Assembly: GCA_033764265.1 (NCBI GenBank)
Contig: JANRJB010000077.1
Coordinates: forward strand, 1 to 35,479
Source: VGEM01 sp033764265
GTDB lineage: Bacteria; Pseudomonadota; Alphaproteobacteria; Rhodospirillales; Rhodospirillaceae
Direction: 5' to 3'
Length of the DNA: 35,479 nucleotides
Each line of letters opens with the position of its first letter. The stretch's first letter is position 1. The translations under genes were made by a program, and so were the position numbers. Of this stretch, positions 1 to 10,472 are shown piece by piece. The notes below the pieces were generated by a model. That model was not told the origin of the DNA. It was given only the letters and a program-made list of their open reading frames with translations, and searched no databases.

Positions 1-633
1 GGCCGCATCGAAGTGGTGGTGCCCGACGAGCAGCTGTCGCTGGCCATCGGCCGGCGCGGCCAGAACGTGCGCCTGGCCTCGCAGCTGACCGGCTGGACCA
101 TCGACATCCTGACCGAGGCCGAGGAATCCGAGCGCCGCCAGGAGGAATTCAAGTCGCGTTCGAAGCGCCTGATCGAGGCGCTCGACGTTGACGACGTGCT
201 GGCGCACCTCCTGGTCACCGAGGGCTTTACCTCGGTCGAGGAGGTCGCGTTCGTGCCGATCGAGGAGCTGACCGACATCGAGGGCCTGGACGAAGACGTG
301 GCCAACGAATTGAAGGCGCGCGCCACCGCATTCCTGGAGGAGGAAAACAAGAAGATCATGGCGCGGCTGGAGGAGCTGGGCGTGGCCGAGGACCTGGCCG
401 AGTCCGAGATCGAGGGTCTGGACCCCAAGCGCATCGTCGCCTTGGCCGAAAAGGGCATCAAGACCTTGGACGAGCTGGCCGACCTGGCCGGTGACGAGCT
501 GGTCGAGCTGATCGGTGCCGACAAGATCGACCTGGAGACCGCCAACAAGGTCATCATGGCGGCCCGGGCCCATTGGTTCCCCGAGGAACCGGCCGGCGCC
601 GAGGCGGGCGCGGCCGCCTCCCCGGCGGGCTGA
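1..633 (+). CDS. nusA: Transcription termination/antitermination factor NusA, C-terminal part
   Basis: NusA binds RNA polymerase and nascent RNA and controls pausing, termination and antitermination. The gene is cut by the window edge; frame 1 is open from base 1. The visible 210 residues begin in the last KH RNA-binding domain (LSLAIGRRGQNVRLA, a GxxG-type loop) and continue into two acidic helix-hairpin-helix repeats, near window residues 55-115 and 125-190, typical of proteobacterial NusA with a duplicated acidic C-terminus. The tail is rich in Ala, Gly and Glu. It is followed 36 bp downstream by ylxR and then infB, the usual nusA operon order. The KH signature, repeats and context make the identity secure; only the 5' part is missing. 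Confidence 0.96.
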   Translation, partial: GRIEVVVPDEQLSLAIGRRGQNVRLASQLTGWTIDILTEAEESERRQEEFKSRSKRLIEALDVDDVLAHLLVTEGFTSVEEVAFVPIEELTDIEGLDEDVANELKARATAFLEEENKKIMARLEELGVAEDLAESEIEGLDPKRIVALAEKGIKTLDELADLAGDELVELIGADKIDLETANKVIMAARAHWFPEEPAGAEAGAAASPAG

Positions 634-669
634 TGAGCCATTGGCTCAGTCCCGGCGAGCGGAGGCCCC

Positions 670-1257
670 ATGCCCCACGCCGACACCTTGATGCGTCAGT
701 GCCTGGCCAGCGGCGCGCAGCAGCCGACGGCCGGGATGATCCGGTTCGTGGTCGGGCCCGACGACGCGCTGGTTCCCGACCTGGAAGAGCGCCTGCCGGG
801 TCGCGGCCTGTGGCTGTCGGCGCGCCGTGATCTGATCGAGACGGCGATCGCCAAGCGCCTGTTTTCCAAGGCCGCGCATCAATCGGTGAGCGTGCCCGAC
901 GGCCTGAGCGATCGCTTGGCCGGCCTGTTGAAGCGCCGTTGTCTCGACATCCTGGGCCTGGCGCGCCGCGCCGGCCTGGTGACGTTCGGCGCCGACCGGG
1001 TGCGCGAGGCGCTGGCCCAAGGCCGGACCGGCGCGCTAGTCGAGGCCGCGGACGGCTCTCCGGGGGAACGACGCAAGTTCGTCGCCCTGGCGGAGGGGAT
1101 TGCCGTGGTCGACGTGTTCACGCGCGCCGAACTGGGCGGCGCGCTGGGGCGCGACGACGCGGTGCACGTGGCGATCGCCGCCCATCGGCTGGCCGCCGCG
1201 TTCGTGGCCGAGGCCGCCCGCTTCGCCGGCGTGCGCGCGACGGCGCCGGCGCACTGA
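670..1257 (+). CDS. ylxR: YlxR-type RNA-binding protein fused to an L7Ae-like domain
   Basis: 195 residues in two modules. Residues about 8-70 match the YlxR (DUF448) family: RQCLASG near the start, an IRFVV strand, and LPGRGLWL, the PGRG motif of that family. Residues about 88-180 look like a ribosomal L7Ae/L30e-type RNA-binding domain (LDILGLARRAGLVTFG, then REALAQGRTGALV). This fusion is common in alphaproteobacteria, whereas other bacteria encode the two parts separately. The ATG follows the purine-rich stretch GCGGAGG. It lies between nusA and infB, so a role in RNA binding connected with transcription or ribosome function is likely. The precise function is not shown by the sequence. Confidence 0.92.
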   Translation: MPHADTLMRQCLASGAQQPTAGMIRFVVGPDDALVPDLEERLPGRGLWLSARRDLIETAIAKRLFSKAAHQSVSVPDGLSDRLAGLLKRRCLDILGLARRAGLVTFGADRVREALAQGRTGALVEAADGSPGERRKFVALAEGIAVVDVFTRAELGGALGRDDAVHVAIAAHRLAAAFVAEAARFAGVRATAPAH

Positions 1258-1326
1258 GGATCACGCACGACACTCGAGTTGCAACGACATCATCAACGAC
1301 TTCACACGAGAACGGTTGGACGCGGC

Positions 1327-3837
1327 ATGCCGAACGACGCAAAGACGAAGACCCCCCTGACCCTGACCCGGGGCAAGCTTGAGCTGAAAAAGACGGTGGA
1401 GACCGGCCAGGTCCGCCAGAGCTTCAGCCACGGCCGCACCAAGGTCGTGCAGGTCGAGCGCAAGCGAAAACGCCAGTTCGAACTGGGCGCCGACGGCAAG
1501 ATGCAGGAGGTCAAGCAGCCGCCGGCGGGGGTGAAGCTCAAAGCCGAGGAACTGATCGCCAAAGAGGCGCTGCACGGCACCCTGACCGATGACGAAAAGG
1601 CGCATCGGCTGAAGGCGCTGCAGGAGGCGATGAAGGCGGACGAGGAAGCCCGCCGCGTCGCCGAGGAAGACGCCGCGCGACGTGCCGCGGAAGAGGCCCA
1701 GCGCGCGGCCGAAGAGGCGGCCCGCCCGAGAAGCGCCGACGCGGCGAACGCGGTCGCTGCCCCCGCCGGCGATGCGACGACCCCGGCCCTGCCCGGCGCC
1801 AAACCGGTCGACCCCAAGGCCGTGCCGGTGGTGGCGCGCCGGGACGTGGCGGACGAGGAAGACGAGGAAGAACCGCGCCGCAAGGTCGCCAAGACCGGCC
1901 ACAAGCCGCCGACGCGCGGCCGCAACGAGCCGCGCCGCCGCGAAGGCAAACTGTCGATCACCGCCGCGCTGGAAGGCGACGACCGCATCGAGCGCAGCCG
2001 CAGCGTCGCGGCCATGCGCCGCGCGGTGCAGAAGGAAAAGCGCAAGGCGATGGGCCAGATGCGGCCCAGCGAGAAAATCGTGCGCGAGGTGGTCGTGCCT
2101 GAATCGATCACCGTGCAGGAACTGTCGAACCGCATGGCCGAACGTTCGGCCAATGTCATCAAAACCCTTATGAAACTGGGCGTCATGGCCACCATCAACG
2201 AAGTGATCGACGCCGATACCGCCGAACTGGTGGCCCAGGAATTCGGCCATACCATCAAGCGCGTGTCGGACTCCGACATCGAAGGCAACCTGATCATCGG
2301 CGCCGACGACGAGACCAACCTGCAGCCGCGGCCGCCGGTGGTGACCGTGATGGGCCACGTCGACCACGGCAAGACGTCGCTGTTGGACGCGCTGCGCCAG
2401 GCCAACGTGGCCGCGGGCGAGGCCGGCGGCATCACTCAGCACATCGGCGCCTACCAGGTGGCGACCAAGACCGGCGGCAAGATCACGTTCATCGACACGC
2501 CGGGCCACGAGGCGTTCACCGCCATGCGCGCGCGCGGCGCCAAGGTGACCGACATCGTCGTACTGGTGGTTGCTGCCGACGACGGCATCATGCCCCAGAC
2601 GATCGAGGCGATCCGCCACGCCAAGGCGGCCAAGGCGCCGATCATCGTGGCGATCAACAAGATCGACAAGCCCGACGCCAACCCGGGCCGCGTGCGCACC
2701 GAGCTGTTGAGCCACGAGGTCGTGGTCGAAGAGATGGGCGGCGACACCCTGGCGGTCGAGGTATCGGCCACCAAGAAGACCAACCTGGACAAGCTGGTCG
2801 AGGCCATCCTGCTGCAGTCCGAGGTTCTGGACCTGAAGGCCAACCCGGACCGCGCCGCCGAGGGCACCATCATCGAGGCCAAGATGGAAAAAGGCGTGGG
2901 CGCGGTGGGCACCGTGCTGGTGCAGCGCGGCACGCTGCGGGTGGGCGACCTGTTCGTGGCCGGCGCCGAATGGGGCCGGGTTCGTGCGTTGATCGACGAC
3001 CGCAACCAGCAGATCAAAGAAGCGCTGCCGTCGCAGCCGGTGGAGGTGGTCGGATTCTCGGGCGTGCCGGCGGCGGGTGACGAGTTCATCGTGCTCGACG
3101 ACGAGGCCCGCGCGCGCAACATCTCGGAATTCCGCAAGCGCAAGCTGCGCATCGCCACGCAGGGCACCGGCGCCGGCGCGTTCACCATGGAGCAGATGTT
3201 CGCCAAGATCAAAGCCGGCGAGGCGAAGGAGCTGAACATCGTCATCAAAGCCGATGCGCAAGGATCGGTCGAGGCCCTGACCGGAACGCTGCAGAAACTG
3301 GGGTCGGGCGAGGTGAAGGTCAACGTGCTGTTCGGCGCGGTCGGCCCGATCAACGAATCCGACGTCACGCTGGCCAAGGCGTCGCGCGCGGTGATCATCG
3401 GCTTCAACGTGCGCGCCAACGCCCAGGCCCGCGAAGTATCCAAGCGCGACGGCATCGACATCCGCTACTACTCGATCATCTACGAGGTGGCCGACGACGT
3501 GAAGGCGGTGCTGACCGGCATGCTGTCGCCGCGCTTCAAGGAAAATTTCATCGGCTACGCCGAAATCCGCGAAGTGTTCAGCATCTCGAAGATCGGCAAG
3601 GTGGCCGGCTGCATGGTCACGCAGGGCGTCATCAAGCGCGGCTGCAAGGTCAGGCTGCTGCGCGACAACGTCGTGATCCACGAAGGCGACCTGTCACAGC
3701 TGAAACGCTTCAAGGACGACGTCCGCGAGGTGCGCGAGGGCTACGAGTGCGGCATGGCGCTGGCCAGCTACCAGGACATCCAGAAGGGCGACGTGATCGA
3801 GTGCTTCGAGCTGGAACGCGTGGCCGCGACGCTGTGA
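1327..3837 (+). CDS. infB: Translation initiation factor IF-2
   Basis: GTPase that brings initiator fMet-tRNA to the 30S subunit and promotes subunit joining. 836 residues from ATG 1327. The N-terminus holds the IF-2-associated segment typical of alphaproteobacteria (residues 10-50, TRGKLELKKT then RKRKR), then a charged Ala/Glu/Arg linker to about residue 245. The G domain shows G1 GHVDHGKT (343-350), G2 Thr370, G3 DTPGHE (390-395) and G4 NKID (444-447). The domains after it end in the fMet-tRNA-binding region, which closes with KGDVIECFELE. The open frame extends 48 bp further upstream, but ATG 1327 starts the conserved N-terminus. It is followed by rbfA after 55 bp. Confidence 0.98.
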   Translation: MPNDAKTKTPLTLTRGKLELKKTVETGQVRQSFSHGRTKVVQVERKRKRQFELGADGKMQEVKQPPAGVKLKAEELIAKEALHGTLTDDEKAHRLKALQEAMKADEEARRVAEEDAARRAAEEAQRAAEEAARPRSADAANAVAAPAGDATTPALPGAKPVDPKAVPVVARRDVADEEDEEEPRRKVAKTGHKPPTRGRNEPRRREGKLSITAALEGDDRIERSRSVAAMRRAVQKEKRKAMGQMRPSEKIVREVVVPESITVQELSNRMAERSANVIKTLMKLGVMATINEVIDADTAELVAQEFGHTIKRVSDSDIEGNLIIGADDETNLQPRPPVVTVMGHVDHGKTSLLDALRQANVAAGEAGGITQHIGAYQVATKTGGKITFIDTPGHEAFTAMRARGAKVTDIVVLVVAADDGIMPQTIEAIRHAKAAKAPIIVAINKIDKPDANPGRVRTELLSHEVVVEEMGGDTLAVEVSATKKTNLDKLVEAILLQSEVLDLKANPDRAAEGTIIEAKMEKGVGAVGTVLVQRGTLRVGDLFVAGAEWGRVRALIDDRNQQIKEALPSQPVEVVGFSGVPAAGDEFIVLDDEARARNISEFRKRKLRIATQGTGAGAFTMEQMFAKIKAGEAKELNIVIKADAQGSVEALTGTLQKLGSGEVKVNVLFGAVGPINESDVTLAKASRAVIIGFNVRANAQAREVSKRDGIDIRYYSIIYEVADDVKAVLTGMLSPRFKENFIGYAEIREVFSISKIGKVAGCMVTQGVIKRGCKVRLLRDNVVIHEGDLSQLKRFKDDVREVREGYECGMALASYQDIQKGDVIECFELERVAATL

Positions 3838-3892
3838 CGCCGGCGCCGGCGCCGCAGGGCGCCTGGCCGGCGGCGCGACGGGAGTCGAGACC

Positions 3893-4297
3893 ATGGCACG
3901 TCAACGCGGCAAGTCGCCCCCGGGGCAACGCCAGCTGCGCATGGGCGAGGAAATCCGCCATGCCCTGGCCTACGTGTTCGAGCGCGAGAATTTTCGCGAC
4001 CCGGCGCTGCAGGGCGTCTCGGTGACCGTGACCGAGGTGCGCCCCAGCGCCGATCTGCGCCACGCCCGCGTCTACGTGGTGCCGTTGGGCGGCGGTGATC
4101 CGGCGCCGGTCCTGGAGGGCCTGACGCGCGTGAAGTCGTTCCTGCGCCGGCGCGTGGCCGAGCGCATCCACGCCCGCTACGTGCCCGACCTGGCGTTCGT
4201 CGCCGATATCACCTTCGACCGCGCCCAGCACATCTCCGAGTTGCTGCACCGTCCGGAAGTGGCCCGCGACCTGAAGCCCCGCGACGAAGAAGAATAG
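3893..4297 (+). CDS. rbfA: 30S ribosome-binding factor RbfA
   Basis: Cold-shock-type maturation factor that binds the 30S subunit near the 16S rRNA 5' end and helps late assembly. 134 residues, normal length, with a KH-like core. Recognisable blocks are RMGEEIRHALAYVF near residue 15, the VSVTVTEVRPSADLRHARVYV strand-helix around residues 42-62, and the ending RHxxELLxRP-like segment (HISELLHRPEV). It sits between infB and truB, as in most proteobacteria, with 7 bp to truB. The ATG at 3893 follows GACGGGAGTCGAGA, a moderate ribosome-binding site. Confident from motifs and operon position. Confidence 0.95.
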   Translation: MARQRGKSPPGQRQLRMGEEIRHALAYVFERENFRDPALQGVSVTVTEVRPSADLRHARVYVVPLGGGDPAPVLEGLTRVKSFLRRRVAERIHARYVPDLAFVADITFDRAQHISELLHRPEVARDLKPRDEEE

Positions 4298-4304
4298 GCG
4301 GCCC

Positions 4305-5237
4305 ATGGCCAAGCGGCGCGGACGCCCCCTCGACGGCTGGATCGCCCTCGACAAGCCGGACGACCTGACGTCGGCCCAGGCGGTGGCGCGCGTGCGCAAG
4401 GCCCTCGACGCCGACAAAGCCGGCCATGCCGGTACGCTGGACCCGCTGGCGACCGGCGTGCTGCCGATCGCCCTGGGTGAGGCGACCAAGACCATGGCGT
4501 TCGCCCAGGACAGCCGAAAGGTCTACGACTTCACTGTCCGCTGGGGCATCGCCACCACCACCGACGACCGCGAGGGCACCGAGTCGGGGACCAGCCCGGT
4601 CCGCCCGCCGGCAGCCGCCATCGCCGCGGCGCTGCCGGCCTTCACCGGCCAGATCATGCAGGTCCCGCCCGACTACTCGGCCATCAAGGTCGGCGGCCAG
4701 CGCGCCTACGACCTGGCCCGCGACCAGCAGCCGGTTCATCTGACCGCGCGCCCGGTGATAGTTGAAGCCTTTGAAATGATTGAGTTTATCGACACAGAAA
4801 CCGCCCGCTTCCGGGTCGCCTGCGGCAAGGGTACCTACGTGCGGGCGCTGGTGCGCGACCTGGCGCGGGCCTTGGGCACGCTGGGGCACATCACCGCCCT
4901 GCGGCGCACGCAGTGCGGCGTTTTCACGGAATCGTCGGCAATTCCGCTGGAGAAACTGGAGGCGCTTGGGCATAGTGCGCCCGCCTCGGCGTACCTTCTG
5001 CCGATCAGGACCGTGCTGGACGACATCCCGGCTCTGGCCCTGACCCCAGAAGAAGCGCAGCGCCTTCGCCACGGACAGGCCGTTGCCCTGTTCCCGGTGG
5101 CCCAACGCAATCCGCAGGTCGCACTGACACAGGGGGTCCCTGTGCAAGCGCTGTTGGCGGATGAGTTGGTGGCGATCGCCGAGGTCGGGCCCGGCATGCT
5201 GAAGCCCGTGCGTGTGATTGCTTCACCCCGAACTTAA
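4305..5237 (+). CDS. truB: tRNA pseudouridine-55 synthase TruB
   Basis: Makes pseudouridine 55 in the T-loop of tRNAs. 310 residues. The catalytic motif AGTLDPLATGVLP is at about residues 42-54, with the nucleophile at Asp46. The opening GWIALDKP and the following LGEATK and YDFTVRWG blocks are typical of the family. KGTYVRALVRDLA (about residue 175) is the second conserved block. The C-terminal PUA-like part is present (LRHGQAV...). It starts 7 bp after rbfA, and its stop overlaps the ribosome-binding site of rpsO, which suggests coupled expression. Confidence 0.96.
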   Translation: MAKRRGRPLDGWIALDKPDDLTSAQAVARVRKALDADKAGHAGTLDPLATGVLPIALGEATKTMAFAQDSRKVYDFTVRWGIATTTDDREGTESGTSPVRPPAAAIAAALPAFTGQIMQVPPDYSAIKVGGQRAYDLARDQQPVHLTARPVIVEAFEMIEFIDTETARFRVACGKGTYVRALVRDLARALGTLGHITALRRTQCGVFTESSAIPLEKLEALGHSAPASAYLLPIRTVLDDIPALALTPEEAQRLRHGQAVALFPVAQRNPQVALTQGVPVQALLADELVAIAEVGPGMLKPVRVIASPRT

Positions 5238-5241
5238 GGAG
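5236..5241 (+). promoter_or_regulatory. Strong ribosome-binding site of rpsO, overlapping the truB stop
   Basis: AAGGAG lies six bases before ATG 5248 and shares its first two A bases with the TAA stop of truB. It fixes the rpsO start at 5248 rather than at the upstream in-frame start codon at 5218, which lies inside truB. Confidence 0.85.
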
Positions 5242-5247
5242 ACCCCG

Positions 5248-5517
5248 ATGTCGATTACGGCCGAGCGCAAACAGGCGCTCATCAGCGAATTCGCCACCGC
5301 CAAGGGCGACACCGGCTCGCCGGAAGTCCAGGTGGCGATCCTCAGCGAACGCATCAAGAATCTGACCGAGCACCTCAAGGGCCACAACAAGGACAACCAT
5401 TCCCGCCGTGGCCTGTTGGTGATGGTCGGCCAGCGCCGCCGCATGCTCGATTACCTGAAGAGCGTGTCGGAGCCGCGTTACGATTCCCTGATCAATCGGC
5501 TGGGTCTGCGGCGCTAA
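5248..5517 (+). CDS. rpsO: 30S ribosomal protein S15
   Basis: Primary 16S rRNA-binding protein of the 30S platform. 89 residues, exactly the usual length. The family pattern is clear: GDTGSPEVQVAILSERI at about residues 22-38, then LTEHLKGHNKDNHSRRGL and the rRNA-contacting Arg-rich stretch VGQRRRMLDYL, ending YDSLINRLGLRR. It lies between truB and pnp, the usual arrangement. In E. coli S15 represses its own translation; nothing here shows whether that holds in this organism. Confidence 0.98.
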   Translation: MSITAERKQALISEFATAKGDTGSPEVQVAILSERIKNLTEHLKGHNKDNHSRRGLLVMVGQRRRMLDYLKSVSEPRYDSLINRLGLRR

Positions 5518-5525
5518 TCCGCAGA
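5505..5525 (+). terminator. Hairpin at the rpsO 3' end
   Basis: Perfect 7-bp arms TCTGCGG (5505-5511) and CCGCAGA (5519-5525) with a 7-base loop that contains the rpsO TAA stop. There is no T-tract, so it may be an mRNA-processing or stabilising hairpin rather than an intrinsic terminator. The structure is directly visible; the function is inferred. Confidence 0.4.
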
Positions 5526-5856
5526 TGAGGAACGCCGTCGCGACGCGTCAACCGCTGCACTGCCCAAGTCATGAACGGACGGCGGTGCGGGCGGGTGCGC
5601 GCGTGCGTGGCGGACGGCGGCGTTTCAGCATGTAATCCGCCGCGGCGCGGAATGCGATCGGGCGTCGAAGCCTGGTTCCGCGCGGCTGGCCCGAACCTCG
5701 GACGAAAGTGAACCACGGCATGGGGCCGTGGGGCGGCCGACGGCGCGGGCGATGGGATCGAGATCCCGGCTCTTGGCCCGGCACACGCGAAGGCGCGTGG
5801 CCGGCGGAGCGGGCGCACAATCCGGTGCCGGTCCGAGACCAAAAGGAAACGACGTC
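5518..5856 (+). promoter_or_regulatory. pnp: rpsO-pnp intergenic region with structured pnp leader
   Basis: 339 bases with no convincing gene. The second half holds three consecutive hairpins. The first has arms CCACGGC (5713-5719) and GCCGTGG (5725-5731). The second has GGGATC (5754-5759) and GATCCC (5762-5767). The third has an 11-bp stem with one bulged A, CCGGC-A-CACGCG (5778-5789) against CGCGTGGCCGG (5794-5804), and loop AAGG. A good ribosome-binding site (AAGGA, 5843-5847) precedes the pnp ATG. In E. coli the pnp leader is a double-stranded structure cut by RNase III and then used by PNPase for autorepression; a similar role here is inference. I could not pick out a clear promoter. Confidence 0.55.
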
Positions 5857-7989
<2,133 letters not shown>

Positions 7990-8005
7990 CCGATGCGGGC
8001 CTGAT

Positions 8006-8800
8006 GTGAGCGGCGACGGCCCTCCAGTCCCGATCGCGGCGGCCGGCCTGCGGCTGCCGCGCATCATCGCCCACCGCGGCGCGCCGCGCGAGGCGCCCGA
8101 GAACACGCTGGCCGCGTTCCGGCGCGCCCACGCGGCCGGCGCGCGCTGGGTGGAGTTCGACGTCGCGCTGACCGCCGACGCGCGGCCCGTCATCTTTCAC
8201 GATGACGGGCTCGAGCGCACCTCGGACGGCCGCGGCCTGTTGGCCGAGACATCGTTCGAGCAGGTCAAGCACCTGGACGCCGGCAGCTGGTTCTCGCCGG
8301 CTTTCGCCGGGGAGCCGGTGCCGACGCTGGAGGAGGCCTTGGAACTGTTCGTCGAACTGGGCCTCGGCTTCAACATGGAGCTGAAGACCGATCCGGGCCG
8401 TGAGATCGAGCTGGCCAACGTGGCGTTGCCGATTGTGTTCGACATTTGGGGCACCCGCGAGCCGGTACCGTTGATCTCCAGCTTCGCGCCGACGGCGGTG
8501 GCCGCCGCCGGTGCGCTGGCCCCGCAGTGGCCGCGCCAGGCCCTGGTCGACCGCATTCCTGCCGACTGGGCCGACCAGGCCGGGGCGCTGCGCGTGGCGG
8601 CGATCGGCGCCAATCAAGCCCACCTGGCGCGCGAACAGGTGATGGCGATCCGCGGCGCCGGCTACAAGCTGACCGCCTATACGGTCAACGACGAGGAGCG
8701 CGCCGCGACGCTGTTTCAGTGGGGGGTGGATGCGATCTTCACCGATCTGCCCGGGGCGATGGTCGCGCGCTTTGGCGCGGACCTCGGGGCCGATCGTTAA
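8006..8800 (+). CDS. Glycerophosphodiester phosphodiesterase family protein
   Basis: Predicted to hydrolyse glycerophosphodiesters to glycerol 3-phosphate and an alcohol; substrate choice cannot be read from the sequence. 264 residues, GTG start 16 bp after pnp. The TIM-barrel GDPD signature is complete: IIAHRGAPREAPENT (His and Arg of the active site, Glu of PENT), then WVEFDVALTADARPVIFHDD (acidic metal ligands and the second catalytic His). The C-terminal AYTVNDEERAATLFQWGVDAIFTDLPG block is typical of UgpQ-like cytoplasmic enzymes. No signal peptide is visible, so it is probably cytoplasmic. It may be read through from pnp. Confidence 0.92.
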   Translation: MSGDGPPVPIAAAGLRLPRIIAHRGAPREAPENTLAAFRRAHAAGARWVEFDVALTADARPVIFHDDGLERTSDGRGLLAETSFEQVKHLDAGSWFSPAFAGEPVPTLEEALELFVELGLGFNMELKTDPGREIELANVALPIVFDIWGTREPVPLISSFAPTAVAAAGALAPQWPRQALVDRIPADWADQAGALRVAAIGANQAHLAREQVMAIRGAGYKLTAYTVNDEERAATLFQWGVDAIFTDLPGAMVARFGADLGADR

Positions 8801-8936
8801 CCATTGGAAATATTCGCAAATCCGATTGGGGAATCGCTGTGTTGAACGCCGTCATGAGCCTATATTCTGACAGTCGGGTGACAGCATCGCGCCAGGCCGT
8901 GTCCGGCGCGTGCACAAACAGCTCACAGGTGCTGCG

Positions 8937-10334
8937 GTGAAGGCGTTGAACGCGATTTCCATGTCCGGGGCCGAGGTACTGCCGCTGATCGAAGGCGGCA
9001 AGGGCATCAGCATCACCAACGGCCAAAGCTCGGGCGCGTGGGCGGCGGCCGGCGGGGTGGGCACGTTCTCGGGCGTCAACGCCGACAGCTTTGACGATGC
9101 GGGCAAACCGATCCCGCAAGTGTATCACGGCCGCACCCGGCGCGAGCGGCACGAGGAACTGCTGCGGTATGCCATCGAGGGCGGCATCACGCAGGCGCGC
9201 ATCGCCCACGAGATGCGCGGCAACGCCGGCGCGCTGCACATCAACGTGCTGTGGGAGATGGGCGGGGCCGAGCGCGTGCTGCACGGCATCCTCGAAAAGT
9301 GTCGCAACCTGGTGCACGGCATCACCTGCGGCGCCGGCATGCCCTATCGGCTGGGTGAGATCGCCGCCAAGTACGGCATTTACTACTACCCGATCATCTC
9401 CTCGGGCCGCGCCTTTCGCGCCCTGTGGAAGCGCGCCTATCACAAGTTCGCCGAACTGCTGGGCGGCGTGGTCTACGAAGACCCGTGGCTGGCCGGTGGG
9501 CACAACGGGCTGTCGAATTCCGAAGACCCGCTCAGGCCCGAGGATCCCTATCCGCGCGTGGTGGCGCTTCGCCAGGTGATGAACGAGGCCGGCCTGCAGC
9601 GCACGCCGATCATCGTCGCCGGCGGGGTGTGGTGGCTGTCGGAATGGGAACACTTCCTCGACAATCCCGAAGTTGGCCCGGTGGCGTTCCAGTTCGGCAC
9701 GCGGCCGCTGTTGACCAAGGAAAGCCCGATCCCCGAGAAGTGGAAGAAGCGACTGTTGTCGCTGAAGCACGGCGACGTGCTGTTGCAGCGCTTCAGCCCG
9801 ACCGGGTTTTATTCCTCCGCCGTGCGCAACGGCTACATCCGCGAGCTGGAAGAGCGCAGCGAGCGTCAGGTGCCGTTCACGCCCGAGCCGGTGGGCGCGC
9901 ACACCACGGCGCTGAACATCGGCGTGCGCAAGAAAGAGGTGTTCGTGTCGGCCGCCGACAAGCTGCGCGCCGAGGCCTGGACCGCTCATGGATTCACCGA
10001 GCCGATGAAAACCCCGGACTCGACGCTGATCTTCGTGACCCCGGAAAAGGCCGAGGAAATCCGCGCCGACCAGACCGCCTGCATGGGCTGCCTGTCGGCC
10101 TGCAACTTCTCGAACTGGTCGCAGAGCGAGGACGGCACGACCGGCCGCAAGGCCGACCCGCGCAGCTTCTGCATCCAGAAGACGCTGCAGAACATCGCCC
10201 ACGACGGCGACATCGAAAACGAGCTGATGTTCTCGGGCCACAACGCCTACCGCTTCGCGCAAGACCCCTGGTACAAGGACGGCTTCATCCCCAGCGTGAA
10301 GCAGCTGGTGGAGCGCATCGCCACCGGGTGGTGA
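8937..10334 (+). CDS. Nitronate monooxygenase/2-nitropropane dioxygenase-like flavoprotein with C-terminal cysteine cluster
   Basis: FMN-dependent TIM-barrel oxidoreductase of the nitronate monooxygenase-like family; real substrate unknown. From GTG 8937 it has 465 residues, clearly longer than the roughly 320-360 of ordinary nitronate monooxygenases. Visible blocks are MSGAEVLPLIEGGKGIS near the start, AAAGGVGTFSG, HGITCGAGMPYRL, IIVAGGVWW and FQFGTRPLLT (barrel strands with glycine-rich FMN contacts). The extra C-terminus holds CMGCLSAC (Cys382, 385, 389) and Cys412, which resembles a [4Fe-4S] ligand set. The open frame also allows GTG 8910; 8937 is preferred because AGGTG precedes it by five bases and the family sequence begins there. 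Its last ~100 bases are repeated downstream at 10931-11030. Confidence 0.82.
   Translation: MKALNAISMSGAEVLPLIEGGKGISITNGQSSGAWAAAGGVGTFSGVNADSFDDAGKPIPQVYHGRTRRERHEELLRYAIEGGITQARIAHEMRGNAGALHINVLWEMGGAERVLHGILEKCRNLVHGITCGAGMPYRLGEIAAKYGIYYYPIISSGRAFRALWKRAYHKFAELLGGVVYEDPWLAGGHNGLSNSEDPLRPEDPYPRVVALRQVMNEAGLQRTPIIVAGGVWWLSEWEHFLDNPEVGPVAFQFGTRPLLTKESPIPEKWKKRLLSLKHGDVLLQRFSPTGFYSSAVRNGYIRELEERSERQVPFTPEPVGAHTTALNIGVRKKEVFVSAADKLRAEAWTAHGFTEPMKTPDSTLIFVTPEKAEEIRADQTACMGCLSACNFSNWSQSEDGTTGRKADPRSFCIQKTLQNIAHDGDIENELMFSGHNAYRFAQDPWYKDGFIPSVKQLVERIATGW
10234..10332 (+). repeat. Direct repeat copy 1: 3' end of the flavoprotein gene
   Basis: The last ~100 bases of the flavoprotein gene, matched by 10931-11030. 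Two blocks are identical: 30 bases (10234-10263 with 10931-10960) and 61 bases (10272-10332 with 10970-11030). They are separated by a short diverged patch of 8 bases here and 9 in copy 2. This copy keeps the reading frame and ends in TGA. Confidence 0.95.
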
Positions 10335-10472
10335 GGGCGCGGGAGGATGGGTCTTGGCATCGCATTCCCGCTAAGTGCTCAGTTGATTTGCCCTGCGCGT
10401 CAAGTTGTGAACGATCGCGATGTTGCATTACAGTCCCACGGCATCCGCCGACCGCGTAGCATGTAAAATCCA

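Noticed and set aside
634..648. Inverted repeat TGAGCCA/TGGCTCA just after nusA
   Set aside because: Only 6-7 bp with almost no loop and no T-tract inside a continuous operon; too weak to call a terminator.
1261..3681. 806-codon open frame antisense to infB
   Set aside because: It mirrors infB; its residues are dominated by His, Asp, Arg and Leu repeats typical of antisense frames in GC-rich DNA, and infB is unmistakable.
8842..8868. Possible promoter TTGAAC with TATTCT before the flavoprotein gene
   Set aside because: The spacer is only 15 bases and the boxes are imperfect, so I do not call it.
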